Positions 48,178 through 56,792 of a stretch of 64,000 nt of DNA are shown in pieces. The DNA lies in contig CAVXGZ010000008.1 of the NCBI GenBank assembly GCA_963761325.1, forward strand, positions 186,001-250,000. The letters run 5' to 3'. The notes below the pieces were generated by a model that saw nothing but the letters and a program-made list of their open reading frames with translations, was not told where the DNA came from and made no database searches. Numbering within the stretch: the first letter of the stretch is position 1; the number at the start of each line of letters is the position of its first letter. Source of the stretch: Streptantibioticus_C sp963761325. Its GTDB lineage: Bacteria > Actinomycetota > Actinomycetes > Streptomycetales > Streptomycetaceae. The translations under genes and the position numbers were made by a program.

Positions 48178-48357
48178 TCAGGCGCGGGTCTTGGCCAGCA
48201 GTTCGGCGATATCGGCGGCGGTGCCGGTCTCGCCGAGGCGGGGGAAGATCCGCTCGACGCTGTTGCGGTGCGCCTCCAGGTTGCCGTCGGCCATCACGTC
48301 GGTGGCCAGGGTGACGTGGTAGCCGAGTTCGTGGGCGGCGCGGGCGGTGGACTCCAC
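48178..48357 (-). pseudogene. 3' remnant of an isochorismatase-family hydrolase
   Basis: The frame ending at 48178 reads VESTARAAHELGYHVTLATD, then VMADGNLEAHRNSVERIFPR, ending LLAKTRA. This is the C-terminal third of isochorismatase-like cysteine hydrolases, starting just after the catalytic Cys region. The upstream two thirds are missing; the DedA gene begins 20 bp beyond. It is probably a remnant left by a deletion. Confidence 0.65.
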
Positions 48358-48377
48358 GCCCGCGCCCGGCCGCGCCC

Positions 48378-49001
48378 TCACCGGTCGGCGTGCCGGCGGC
48401 GCAGGTGCCGGACGACCAGCAGGACGACCAGGACGGCGGCAGCGATCAGCAGGTAGAGCTCGGAGCGCTGGATGACGGGGTAGAGGGTGCCGATGTGCTG
48501 TCCGGCCAGGTCGCCGAGGCAGAGCCAGACCCCGACCCAGAGCGCGGCCCCCAGCGCGTTGAAGGCGAGGAAGCGCCGCCACGGCATGTTGGACAGCCCG
48601 GCGATGATGCCGTTGATCTGGCGCAGGCCCTCGATGAACCGGGCGAAGGTGACGACCTTGCCGCCGTGCCGCTCGAAGAACCGCTCGGCCCGCTCGACCC
48701 GGGCGGGGGTGAGCAGGACGTAGCGGCCGTAGCGGGTGACCGCGCGCCGGCCGCCGAAGCGCCCGATGGCGTAGCCGATGTTGTCGCCGGCGACCGCGGC
48801 GACGAAGGCGATCACCCCGACGGCGAAGACGTTCAGCCGGCCGGTGCCCGCGTAGACGGCGGCGGCGATCATCACCGTCTCGCCGGGCACCGGCACGCCG
48901 AAGTCCTCGATGAACACCAGCGCGGCGACGGCCAGGTAGCCCCAGTGGTCCAGCACCGGCGCCAGCGCGGCCAGCACGCCGGGGAGCGGGGGGTGGGCCA
49001 T
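48378..49001 (-). CDS. DedA-family membrane protein
   Basis: A 207-residue membrane protein of the DedA/SNARE-associated family. It has the re-entrant-loop motif FIEDFGVPVPGETVMIAAAV, the signature RYGRYVLLTPARVERAERFF, and FARFIEGLRQINGIIAGLSN, then PWRRFLAFNALGAALWVGVW. DedA proteins are thought to flip undecaprenyl phosphate or phospholipids, and several are needed for drug and pH tolerance. ATG 49001 has GAGGAG upstream. Confidence 0.85.
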   Translation of the reverse strand: MAHPPLPGVLAALAPVLDHWGYLAVAALVFIEDFGVPVPGETVMIAAAVYAGTGRLNVFAVGVIAFVAAVAGDNIGYAIGRFGGRRAVTRYGRYVLLTPARVERAERFFERHGGKVVTFARFIEGLRQINGIIAGLSNMPWRRFLAFNALGAALWVGVWLCLGDLAGQHIGTLYPVIQRSELYLLIAAAVLVVLLVVRHLRRRHADR

Positions 49002-49202
49002 CGTGGACCTCCTCGCCGCGGCCGGCTCCGGCCGGAACCCGCGGCGCGAGCGGGTACCGCCCCGCGCACGGGCCCGCCGCCCCCGCCCCGGCCGAACAGG
49101 GACACAAGGGTCACGGCCGAACGTACCCGACGCAGCGCCGCGGCGGCACGCCGGCCGGGCGCCGCGGCCCGGTACCGCACCCCGTCGGCCGAGGGCGCGG
49201 CA

Positions 49203-50027
49203 TCAGGGCAGCCGGCTCCAGACCCCGTACTGGGTCGAACCCGTCACGAGGCTGCCGGCGGCGAGCGCGGCGGCCTCCAGCGCCTCGGTGAGCGAGGGCA
49301 CGCCGACCGCCTCGGGCGGCAGGTCGATCCCGGCTTCGGCGAAGTGCGACGCGAGGGCCTCGACGGCGCTGCCCAGCCAGGAGAAGACCGTGGAGCCGGG
49401 CTTCCCGCCGGGCAGCCCGGTGATCTCCACGTTCGGCCACGGCAGCCCCGCCGCCTGGAACACCGCCGGCAGCCGGCGGCCGAAGTCCGCCGGGAGCCCG
49501 TTGGCGTCGAACAGCCGGGCCAGCATCGCGTAGCAGTCGTCCCACAGCGCGCACGGCGGCCAGCTCGCGCCCTCGTTGCTGAAGTCCATGTCGTGGAACG
49601 CGACGATGCCGCCGGGCTTCACGAACCGCGCCAGCCGGCGCAGCGTCGCGACCGGATCCGGCTGGTACTGCAGGACGAGCCGGCCGACCAGCGCGTCGAA
49701 CCGGCGGTCGGTGGCGAACTCGTCCAGCGACGCGAGGGTGAACTCCACCTGCCGCGTACCGGCGGACGCCACCCGCTCCCGGGCCTTCCGGACGGCGGAC
49801 GGATCCCGCTCCACGCCGACGACCGAGCCGGCCGGTCCCACGATCTCGGCCGCGATGAGGGAGACGTCGCCCAGCCCGGCGCCCACGTCCAGCACGGACA
49901 TGCCGTCCTCGAGGCCCGCGGAGCGCAGGAGCCGGGTGGTGCACGGGCGCAGGTAGTGGGCCTGGATCATCAGACGCCGGTGTTCCAGGTCCGAATGGCC
50001 CAGCAGGTAAGCCGAGTTGCCGGTCAA
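49203..50027 (-). CDS. Class I SAM-dependent methyltransferase
   Basis: A 274-residue methyltransferase. Motif I is VLDVGAGLGDVSLIAAE; the beta-2 acid is GVERDPSAV; VGRLVLQYQPDPVATLRRLA is motif post-II. The opening YLLGHSDLEHRRLMIQAHYL is typical of an actinobacterial subgroup. TTG 50027 is chosen because GGAAGG stands 7 nt upstream; GTG 50033 is too close to that site. Acceptor unknown. Confidence 0.75.
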   Translation of the reverse strand: MTGNSAYLLGHSDLEHRRLMIQAHYLRPCTTRLLRSAGLEDGMSVLDVGAGLGDVSLIAAEIVGPAGSVVGVERDPSAVRKARERVASAGTRQVEFTLASLDEFATDRRFDALVGRLVLQYQPDPVATLRRLARFVKPGGIVAFHDMDFSNEGASWPPCALWDDCYAMLARLFDANGLPADFGRRLPAVFQAAGLPWPNVEITGLPGGKPGSTVFSWLGSAVEALASHFAEAGIDLPPEAVGVPSLTEALEAAALAAGSLVTGSTQYGVWSRLP

Positions 50028-50143
50028 TGTCACGCCTTCCGCGAGCGGTGGGTACGTGCCGGACGTCAACCAACGGTGACGGCCGGGCGGTACGGCTCGC
50101 AAGCGCGCGATCCGGCCGCGCGGGAGGGTTCCCGGGCGGCCCG

Positions 50144-52258
50144 TTATCCGGCGGCCGGTCCGCTCTCGCCGGCCGCCGCGGCGAGGAGCGCGCGGGCGGC
50201 CTCGGTGATCGCGTCGCGCACCTGGGGATCCGTGATCATCCCGGACTCGGCGTCCACCGCGCCGCGCGCCACCGGCGCCCGGACGCAGGCCGCGTCGACC
50301 ACCGCGGCCCCGGTGTATCCCAGGACGGTGCGCAGCGCGCGGTGCGCCCCCTCGGCTCCGGTGGGCGAGGACGAGGCGTTGATCCAGCCGACCGGCTTGC
50401 CGACGATCTCGACGCCGCCGACCGTCCAGTCCAGCAGGTTCTTGAAGGATCCGGGCAGGTCGCCCGCGTACTCGGGCGTGCAGAACATGATCGCGTCGGA
50501 CTCGGCGATCAGCCGGCGCAGCCGGCCGACCTCCTCCGGCAGCGGCTCGGTGTCGTCGTCCGGGTTGAAGTGCGGCAGCCGTGCCATGGCGAGGTAGGGC
50601 AGCGGGCGGACCGCGTCGCCGAGCAGGCCGGCAAGGGTCAGCACCACGGCCGTGTTGGTCGAACCGGCCCGGGTGCTGCCACTGACCAACGCGAGGTTCC
50701 TGGTTCGGGTCACGGCCGCCATGCTACGTCCAGGCGTGCCGACGCTCCTTGAGCCGTCGTCAGGCGCAAGGTCGTCGGCCGGGGCGCCGAACCAGGTGCG
50801 CAGCGCGGCGCGCAGCCCGTCCGGATCGCGGCCCGCCCAGGCCGTGTAGCCGTCCGGGCGCACCAGCAGCGCCGGGTGGCCCGGATCGTCGGGCGCGGTG
50901 GCGGTGAGCACGTCGATGCGGTCGGTCCAGGGGCGGGCGGCGGCCCGCAGGGCGGGATCGTCCGCGAGGTCGAACAGCACCGGCCGGCCGGCGTGGAAGA
51001 GGTCGCCGGAGCGCACGTCGCCGCTCACGGTGCGCAGCCGCAGATCCGGCAGGAAGCCCCCGGCGGGCGGCTGTTCGTCCGTCCGGTACGCGACGTCCAG
51101 TGCGGTGATCAGCTCGCCGAGGTGCCGGTTGACCGGTTCGAGTTCCATGAGTTCGGCGAAGAACTCGCGCAGCGGGGTGACGGCCGGGTCCGGGTTCATC
51201 AGGGCGACCTGGGCGCGGGTGTTGTGCAGCACGCGGGCGGCGACCGGCCGCCGCTCCGACTCGTAGCTGTCCAGCAGCCCGTCCGGCGCCCAGCCGTCGA
51301 CCGTGGCGGCCAGCTTCCAGCCGAGGTTGGCGGCGTCCTGCAGGCCGAGGTTGAGGCCCTGGCCGCCGAACGGCGAGTGGACGTGGGCGGCGTCGCCGGC
51401 CAGCAGCACGCGGCCGCGGCGGTAGGTGTCGGCCAGGCGGGTGTTGTCGGTGAAACGGGACAGCCAGGTCGGCTCCTCGGTGAAGTCCACCGGCCGGCCG
51501 GCGACCCGGCTCATCGACTCCGCCATCTCCCGGCGGGACATCACGCTCCCCCGGTCGGCGGGTGGCCCGTCGAACTCGACGGTCAGGATCCGGCCGGGCA
51601 GGATCTGCAGGATGCCGCCCGCGGTCCGGTGCCAGCCGATGCCCGGGTCCTCCAGCAGGCCGGGGACGGCCGCCTCGGCCAGCCGGCCGGTGACGGTGGG
51701 CTCGGAGCCGGGGAAGCCGAAGCCGGCGAGCTTGCGCACCGTGCTGCGCCCGCCGTCGCACCCGACCAGGTAGCCGGCCCGCAGCACCTCCTCGCCGGTC
51801 GATCCGTCGGTGCGCACCGCGACCCCGGCCGCGTCCTGCGCCAGGTCGACCACCGTGCGCCCGCGGCGCAGCACCGCGCCCGACTCGACGGCGCGGGCGG
51901 CCAGTACCTCCTCGGTGCCGGCCTGCTCGATCGGCAGCATGCCGGGGCAGCCGCTCGCCAGCCGGTCCAGCCGGATGGTGCGTATCCCGGCGAAGTGCGC
52001 GAGGCGGATGGGACCCGCGCCGGCCGCGACACCGTGTCCGCTGCGGCGGTGCCGGCTGCCGCGCTCGGTCAACCGCTCCACCAGGCCGCGCAGCCGCATC
52101 GTCTCGACGCTGCGGGCGTGCAGTCCGAACGCCTTGGAGTACGGCGAGGGTTCGGCCAGCCGCTCCACCACCACGACCGCGACGCCGTGCAGCCGCAGCT
52201 CGGCCGCGAGCAGCAGCCCGACCGGTCCCGCCCCGGCGATGATCACCTGAGTGTCCAC
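50144..52258 (-). CDS. Class A FAD-dependent monooxygenase fused to NADPH-dependent FMN reductase
   Basis: A 704-residue single open frame. Residues 1-500 are a class A flavin monooxygenase: QVIIAGAGPVGLLLAAELRL (GxGxxG), GCDGGRSTVRKLAG (DG motif) and RVLLAGDAAHVHSPFGGQGL (GD motif), ending in a thioredoxin-like tail. After a 25-residue linker, residues about 512-704 are a flavodoxin-like NADPH:FMN reductase (LALVSGSTRAGSTNTAVVLT; FCTPEYAGDLPGSFKNLLDW). Normally these are separate proteins. ATG 50722 could start a free reductase of 192 residues, and a stop codon lies in another frame at the junction, so a small indel may have joined two genes. The gene is divergent from a TetR gene with two palindromes between; such enzymes hydroxylate aromatic polyketides or inactivate antibiotics. 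Confidence 0.8.
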   Translation of the reverse strand: MDTQVIIAGAGPVGLLLAAELRLHGVAVVVVERLAEPSPYSKAFGLHARSVETMRLRGLVERLTERGSRHRRSGHGVAAGAGPIRLAHFAGIRTIRLDRLASGCPGMLPIEQAGTEEVLAARAVESGAVLRRGRTVVDLAQDAAGVAVRTDGSTGEEVLRAGYLVGCDGGRSTVRKLAGFGFPGSEPTVTGRLAEAAVPGLLEDPGIGWHRTAGGILQILPGRILTVEFDGPPADRGSVMSRREMAESMSRVAGRPVDFTEEPTWLSRFTDNTRLADTYRRGRVLLAGDAAHVHSPFGGQGLNLGLQDAANLGWKLAATVDGWAPDGLLDSYESERRPVAARVLHNTRAQVALMNPDPAVTPLREFFAELMELEPVNRHLGELITALDVAYRTDEQPPAGGFLPDLRLRTVSGDVRSGDLFHAGRPVLFDLADDPALRAAARPWTDRIDVLTATAPDDPGHPALLVRPDGYTAWAGRDPDGLRAALRTWFGAPADDLAPDDGSRSVGTPGRSMAAVTRTRNLALVSGSTRAGSTNTAVVLTLAGLLGDAVRPLPYLAMARLPHFNPDDDTEPLPEEVGRLRRLIAESDAIMFCTPEYAGDLPGSFKNLLDWTVGGVEIVGKPVGWINASSSPTGAEGAHRALRTVLGYTGAAVVDAACVRAPVARGAVDAESGMITDPQVRDAITEAARALLAAAAGESGPAAG

Positions 52259-52268
52259 ACCCTCGTCC

Positions 52269-52315
52269 TTAACTTGTTAAACAGCGTGGATCCGATCGTG
52301 CATTTAACGCGTTAA
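52269..52315. promoter_or_regulatory. Paired TetR-type operators TTAAC-N2-GTTAA
   Basis: TTAACTTGTTAA (52269-52280) and the perfect palindrome TTAACGCGTTAA (52304-52315) share the half-site TTAAC/GTTAA. Their centres are 35 bp apart. They lie in the 90-bp gap between divergent TetR and monooxygenase genes, so TetR should repress both. Confidence 0.7.
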
Positions 52316-52348
52316 GCTGTCAAGCAGACGGTCTCACTGGGAGGTGTC

Positions 52349-52999
52349 GTGGGGATCGACCGGGATCACGCGGTCCGCACCGCGCTGCGGCTGCTGGACG
52401 CCGAGGGCCTGGACAAGCTGTCCGTTCGCCGGATCGCCGCCGAACTGGGCGCGCAGGCACCGGCGTTGTACTGGCACTTCGAGAACAAACGGGCGCTGCT
52501 CGACCACGTCGCGGACCTGATGCTGGCGCCGGTCGTGCCGGAGTTGGCCGGCCCCGCCGAACCGGAGGCGTGGCCGCAGTGGCTGGCGCACACCGCCGAG
52601 GTGCTGCGCTCGGCGCTGCTCCTGCACCCCGACGGACCGCGGGTCGCCCTCGGCGCCGACCTGTCGAGGGCCGTCGCGCTCGGCATGTTCGTGGAGAACA
52701 CCACGCGGGTGCTGCACGAGGCCGGGTTCGGCCTGCGGGACGCCTCCCGGGCCGCCGGGTCGTTCATCTGGTTCGTGGTCGGCCGCACGGTCGAGGAGCA
52801 GTCCCTGCCGTTGCTCGGCCCGGCGGAGCTGGACCACGCCCGGTCGCTGTTCCCCACCTTGGGCATGGCCATGATCGAGCGGCAGGTGATCGGCGACAGC
52901 CAGGAGGCGGCCTTCCGGTTCAGCGTCGACATCATGGTCACCGGCCTGCGCGCGCTCCACACCGAACTGCCCCGCGCCGCCCGGCGGCGGACGCCGTGA
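52349..52999 (+). CDS. TetR-family transcriptional regulator
   Basis: A 216-residue repressor. The HTH is LSVRRIAAELGAQAPALYWH, the TetR/AcrR headpiece closest to TetR itself, and the ligand domain (DGPRVALGADLSRAVALGMF; FRFSVDIMVTGLRAL) matches the TetR_C_1 type that senses tetracycline-like aromatic polyketides. It is divergent from the flavin monooxygenase, with two palindromes between. GTG 52349 has GGGAGG 6 nt upstream. Confidence 0.85.
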   Translation: MGIDRDHAVRTALRLLDAEGLDKLSVRRIAAELGAQAPALYWHFENKRALLDHVADLMLAPVVPELAGPAEPEAWPQWLAHTAEVLRSALLLHPDGPRVALGADLSRAVALGMFVENTTRVLHEAGFGLRDASRAAGSFIWFVVGRTVEEQSLPLLGPAELDHARSLFPTLGMAMIERQVIGDSQEAAFRFSVDIMVTGLRALHTELPRAARRRTP

Positions 53000-53039
53000 G
53001 CCGGCCGGGATCCGTCGACGGATCCCGGCCGGCTCACGG
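52994..53039. terminator. 46-bp perfect palindrome at the end of the TetR gene
   Basis: From 52994 to 53039 the DNA is perfectly self-complementary, a 23-bp stem with no loop, and includes the TGA stop of the TetR gene. It is the probable bidirectional terminator between the TetR gene and the convergent 53130-53894 gene. There is no T-run. Confidence 0.6.
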
Positions 53040-53129
53040 GCGGTGCACACGGTCCGGGAATCGCCGGAGGGTGCCGTGCGGTGGGGCTGGCGTGCGGAAT
53101 CCGCGTCCCGCCGGCGGGGGAAGGCGGGT

Positions 53130-53894
53130 TCAGAAACCGGGGAAGACCTGCCGGAGGGCGGCGATGTCCGGGTTGCCGGCCAGCTCGGCGGGGGTGTGCT
53201 CGGGGTCGAGGCGTCCGTAGACCAGGCGCACCAGCGCCTCGGCCGGCAGCCGCAGGTCGGCCGGGTCGGTGGTGGGGGTCAGCTCGACGCTGTCCGGACC
53301 GGTGGTCAGGGTGAAGTCGCGCCGCGGGGCGCTGGTCTCGATGACGAGGGTGCGCGGCTCGCCGACCGGCTTGCCGACCCGCTTGGCCATGTTGGGCATC
53401 GCGTCGACGAGCATCTCGACCGCGGCGGGCTCGATCACGGCCGCCGGGTCGAGCGCCACCGCGACGTCCCAGGTGTGGACGGCGTGCTCGCCGAGCCGCA
53501 GGGTCGCCATCGCCGACAGGTCCAGGTCGAGGCCGAACGCGAACAGGGTGAAACGGGAGCGGTCCGCGTCCGGCAGCCCTTCGAGACGCGAGACGAACTC
53601 CTCGTTCGACCGCACGCTCGCGGTCACCTGCTGACCCGGCGTCAACGCGTCCCACCGGCTCCAGACCGGGCGGAACTCCTCGATGCCCGGCGCGGTCCCG
53701 CCGGACAGCCCGGCGTCCAGGAACGAGCCGAAGATCTCCGCCTGGCTGCCGAGATGCGAGGCTACCTGGGCGATCGACCACTCGTTGTCGTAGGAGGGCC
53801 CCTGCACGGCGTCGTCGTCCAACGACGAGACGAGTGAGGAGAACCGGTCGTGCGACTGGCGCAGCGCGCGAATCCAGACGGCGTGGTCGGACAT
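53130..53894 (-). CDS. Maleylpyruvate isomerase/mycothiol-dependent-type protein (DinB fold), first copy
   Basis: A 254-residue protein of the TIGR03083-like/DinB-fold family. It begins with a helix bundle (AVWIRALRQSHDRFSSLVSS; NEWSIAQVASHLGSQAEIFG) and carries the conserved RLGEHAVHTWDVAVAL, where the His residues of the DinB metal site lie. The C-terminal SCP2-like segment is DSVELTPTTDPADLRLPAEA. Members use mycothiol as cofactor to isomerise or conjugate small molecules; the substrate here is unknown. ATG 53894 is preferred for the bundle start. It lies 198 bp from a paralogue. Confidence 0.75.
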   Translation of the reverse strand: MSDHAVWIRALRQSHDRFSSLVSSLDDDAVQGPSYDNEWSIAQVASHLGSQAEIFGSFLDAGLSGGTAPGIEEFRPVWSRWDALTPGQQVTASVRSNEEFVSRLEGLPDADRSRFTLFAFGLDLDLSAMATLRLGEHAVHTWDVAVALDPAAVIEPAAVEMLVDAMPNMAKRVGKPVGEPRTLVIETSAPRRDFTLTTGPDSVELTPTTDPADLRLPAEALVRLVYGRLDPEHTPAELAGNPDIAALRQVFPGF

Positions 53895-54092
53895 GGCAAT
53901 GCTCCGATCTGGTCAATGATCCGGTGAGTACGCGCCGGGAAGGCGGCGCGGCCCCGAAAAACTTCCGACAGCCTATGCCGCGGCGGCACTTGGCGACGGC
54001 CGCCCGGGCCCGCCGCCGGGCCGGTCGTCCGGGCGCCGGGCGCATATCCCGGGAAATGCGCCGCGGGCGGCGGCACGGCGGGCGGCGCCGGG

Positions 54093-54884
54093 TCACTCGA
54101 AGCTGACGCGCTCCAGCCAGAAGTCGAGCAGCCGCGCGTCGCCCAGCACCTCGATGCCCGCACCGCCGGCCGGGCTGCGCCTGTAAACCAGGAGCAGCAG
54201 CTCGGTCAGCGGACCGCGCACCGCGACCGCCGCCTTCTCGTGCGCGCGGCGCCAGGCGATGGCCTCGCCGGTCAGGTCCACCACCCACTCCGCGGCCGCC
54301 TGCGGCGGGGTGTCGGTGGCGTGCAGGTGGAGGGTGCGGCCGGGGCCGAGCAGCTCGCGCGTCACGGGGTGGACCTCGAAGTGCATGGGCAGCGCGCCCA
54401 GTTCCATCCACTCGTCGAGCCCGTCGACGGCCACCTCCTGGTCGACGGCGAACGGCTCGCCGAGGGCGAGGAACGCGTCGGCCCGGTGCATCACCGTCTC
54501 GTGGGTGAAGCGGCGGGCGTAGAACATCGCGGTGCCGCCGGGGACCGGGGTCCACAGCGGGGCGTCCGGCCCGGCCTCCCGCAGGGTCCGCGCCAGCCGC
54601 GCGGCGCCCTCGGCGAGCCACCGGCCGAGCACCGCCGGGTCCTCGTCGGTGTAGGCGGACAGGTCGCGGAAGTGGGCGTCGGACACCGGCCGGGCGGCGC
54701 GGGTGCGCACCGTCTCCTCGGCCCAGCGCTGGGCGCCGCCGAGGTGGCGCAGCAGCTGCCCGGCGTTCCACCCCGGGCAGGAGGGCACGGGCACCGTCAG
54801 GTCGGCGCCGGCCAGGCGCGACCGCAGCAGCTCGGTCTGCGCGACGACCTCGGAGCAGTACCGGTCGTAGCTCAAGTGGGTCAT
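54093..54884 (-). CDS. Maleylpyruvate isomerase/mycothiol-dependent-type protein, second copy
   Basis: A 263-residue protein of the TIGR03083 group. N-terminal YDRYCSEVVAQTELLRSRLA, family signature VPSCPGWNAGQLLRHLGGAQ with the first metal His, and FTHETVMHRADAFLALGEPF with further ligands. The C-terminal GPGRTLHLHATD region is the MDMPI_C/SCP2-like domain. It lies directly upstream of the other copy on the same strand, 198 bp apart, but the two share only family-level motifs, so they are not a recent duplication. ATG 54884 starts the first helix. Confidence 0.75.
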   Translation of the reverse strand: MTHLSYDRYCSEVVAQTELLRSRLAGADLTVPVPSCPGWNAGQLLRHLGGAQRWAEETVRTRAARPVSDAHFRDLSAYTDEDPAVLGRWLAEGAARLARTLREAGPDAPLWTPVPGGTAMFYARRFTHETVMHRADAFLALGEPFAVDQEVAVDGLDEWMELGALPMHFEVHPVTRELLGPGRTLHLHATDTPPQAAAEWVVDLTGEAIAWRRAHEKAAVAVRGPLTELLLLVYRRSPAGGAGIEVLGDARLLDFWLERVSFE

Positions 54885-55061
54885 GCCGTCACGGTAGATC
54901 GCGGCACTGACGACGCGGGGGCCGGACGCACCGCGGAGCGGGCGTGCTCCCCCGGGAGGGCGCCGGGCGGACACGCCGCCGGACGGAGCAATGGCGGGCC
55001 GGGAGGGCGGGCGTCGGGTGGGATGGCCTCTGCCTCGTCCCCCGTCACTGGAGAGACCGCC

Positions 55062-55487
55062 ATGCGTCTGCCTTCCGTCCTGGTCGCCGCGACCGTCCTG
55101 CTCGCCGGCGGGCTGACCGGTGCCGCGCCGGCCGCCGCCAACGGCGCCGCGCCGAACACCTCCGCCCCGGTCCCCGTGGTCTCCGGCCGCTCGGTCGGCG
55201 TCACGACGTTCACCGGCTCGAACTGCCCGCAGGACAGCCTGTGCCTGTACCGCGACCACGGATTCACCGGCGGCGGCCTGGCGCTGCGGGTCGGCGACAG
55301 CGTGGAGTCGCTGGGCCAGTACGGCTTCAACGACCGGATGTCGTCGTGGTCCAACGACAGCGGGGTGGACTGCCTGTGGACCCCGGACTCCTACGGCCAG
55401 GGCACGGCCCATCCGATGATCGCCGGGCAGCGGATCAACGTGACGCCGCAGGAGAACGACACCGCGTCGGCGGTCTACTGCGCCTGA
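55062..55487 (+). CDS. Secreted peptidase inhibitor I36/beta-gamma-crystallin-like protein
   Basis: A 141-residue secreted protein. Signal peptide LPSVLVAATVLLAGGLTGAA, then a linker and a crystallin-like domain: CPQDSLCLYRDHGFTGGGLA, then GQYGFNDRMSSWSNDSGVDC. This YxxxxFxG layout is typical of the peptidase inhibitor I36 family, which includes the Streptomyces metalloproteinase inhibitor SMPI. Four cysteines (CPQDSLC, VDCLW, VYCA) allow two disulfides. ATG 55062 has GGAGAG 6 nt upstream. Confidence 0.75.
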   Translation: MRLPSVLVAATVLLAGGLTGAAPAAANGAAPNTSAPVPVVSGRSVGVTTFTGSNCPQDSLCLYRDHGFTGGGLALRVGDSVESLGQYGFNDRMSSWSNDSGVDCLWTPDSYGQGTAHPMIAGQRINVTPQENDTASAVYCA

Positions 55488-55598
55488 CCCCGCAGCCCGG
55501 TCCGCTCCCCCGGCGGATCCGGTGAAGGATGTCCGCGCCGTCTGGACCGTCCGCCGCGCGCGCCACACCATATGACGACCGGTCATGGGAGGTGGCAG

Positions 55599-56717
55599 GT
55601 GCTGGACGAAGAGGGGGAACCGTTGCCGCGTTCGGTGGAGGAGAGACGGTTGCGCGGGGCCGCCGAGCGCGGGGACCCGGCCGCCGGCTACCGTCTCGCC
55701 ACCACCCTGGAGGGCGCGCGGCGGTGGCAGGAGGCGCGGGAGTGGCTGTGCCTGGCCGCCGAGGCTGGCCACGTCCCGGCGATGCGCGACCTCGCGTGGA
55801 AGTACAGCGAGCGGGCGCGCACCGACCCGGCCGCCGAGGAGCCGGCCGAGCGGTGGTTCCGCCGGCTCGCCGAGGTGACCGGCGACGAGGACGAACTCGT
55901 CAGCCTGGCGCAGGAGATGCAGAACTGGTCGGCCGGGCGCACCGAGCGGGCCGCCGGGCTGCTGCGCCGGCTCGCGGAAGACGGGAACGTGCGGGCCGCC
56001 CGGCGGCTCGCCTACGAGAGCACGAGCGCCGGCGACTACGCCGGCGCCGTGCACTGGTACCGGCTGGCCGCCGAGGCGGGCAGCAAGGACGCGAGCGCCA
56101 GCCTCGGGCACTGGCTCACCTACCTCGACCGCTACGAGGAGGCGGAGGCGGTCTACCAGCGGCTCGCCGACGAGGGCGACGCGGGCGCGCGGGTGGCCCT
56201 CGCCCAGGTGCGGCTGCGGCTGGGCAAGATCCCGCCGGCCGTCGACCGCTCGGGGCGGCTGGTCATCTCCTTCCCGGAGTCCTGCGACGTCGGGCTGCCG
56301 GAGCGCCGCCCGGCGCCGATGGCCGTCGACCGGGGATCGACGGAGCCCGGTTCGGTCGCCGACGTCGCGGCGACCGCGCTGATCACCGCGGCCGTGGTGC
56401 CGTTCTTCCAGGCGCTGGCCGCCAAGGCGGGCGAGGGGGCGTACGAGGCGGCCCGGTCGCTGCTGCGGCGCCGGCTGCGGCGCGACGGCGACACCCGGGC
56501 GGCGCGGCGCACCGGCCCGGTGCTGCACGTGGTCCAGGACCCGGGCAGCGGCACCCGGCTGGAGTTGCGCTCCGGCCATCTCACCGACGAGGCGCTGCGC
56601 GAGCTGACCCTGACCGACGTCGAGACCCTGACCGCCCCGGACCCGTCCGGCCGGCAGGTCACCGTGTACTGGGAGCCGGCGGCCGGCGCCTGGCTGCGCC
56701 GGGTGCACCAGGACTGA
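55599..56717 (+). CDS. Sel1/TPR-repeat protein with hydrophobic C-terminal segment
   Basis: A 372-residue protein. Residues 15-215 hold Sel1-type repeats (LRGAAERGDPAAGYRLATTL; GAVHWYRLAAEAGSKDASAS; YEEAEAVYQRLADEGDAGAR). A linker is followed by a weakly hydrophobic segment (VADVAATALITAAVVPFFQA) and a basic helix RSLLRRRLRR, then a small C-terminal domain (LHVVQDPGSGTRLELRSGHL). The tail resembles those of Streptomyces proteins that place a repeat domain beside a membrane- or effector-associated helix; function unknown. GTG 55599 is chosen for its GGGAGG site; ATG 55572 lacks one. Confidence 0.7.
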   Translation: MLDEEGEPLPRSVEERRLRGAAERGDPAAGYRLATTLEGARRWQEAREWLCLAAEAGHVPAMRDLAWKYSERARTDPAAEEPAERWFRRLAEVTGDEDELVSLAQEMQNWSAGRTERAAGLLRRLAEDGNVRAARRLAYESTSAGDYAGAVHWYRLAAEAGSKDASASLGHWLTYLDRYEEAEAVYQRLADEGDAGARVALAQVRLRLGKIPPAVDRSGRLVISFPESCDVGLPERRPAPMAVDRGSTEPGSVADVAATALITAAVVPFFQALAAKAGEGAYEAARSLLRRRLRRDGDTRAARRTGPVLHVVQDPGSGTRLELRSGHLTDEALRELTLTDVETLTAPDPSGRQVTVYWEPAAGAWLRRVHQD

Positions 56718-56731
56718 CCGGGCGCCGGCAC

Positions 56732-56777
56732 GCACCGGGCCCGCCCCGCCGTGGTCGGCGGGACGGGCCCGGGGTGC
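56732..56777. terminator. Bidirectional terminator between convergent genes
   Basis: GCACC-GGCCCG-CCCGCCG on the left pairs with CGGCGGG-CGGGCC-GGGGTGC on the right with two small mismatches and a TGGT loop. It lies between the stops of the Sel1 gene (56717) and the APC permease (56793). Confidence 0.6.
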
Positions 56778-56792
56778 GTCGGTGGCGAGCGG

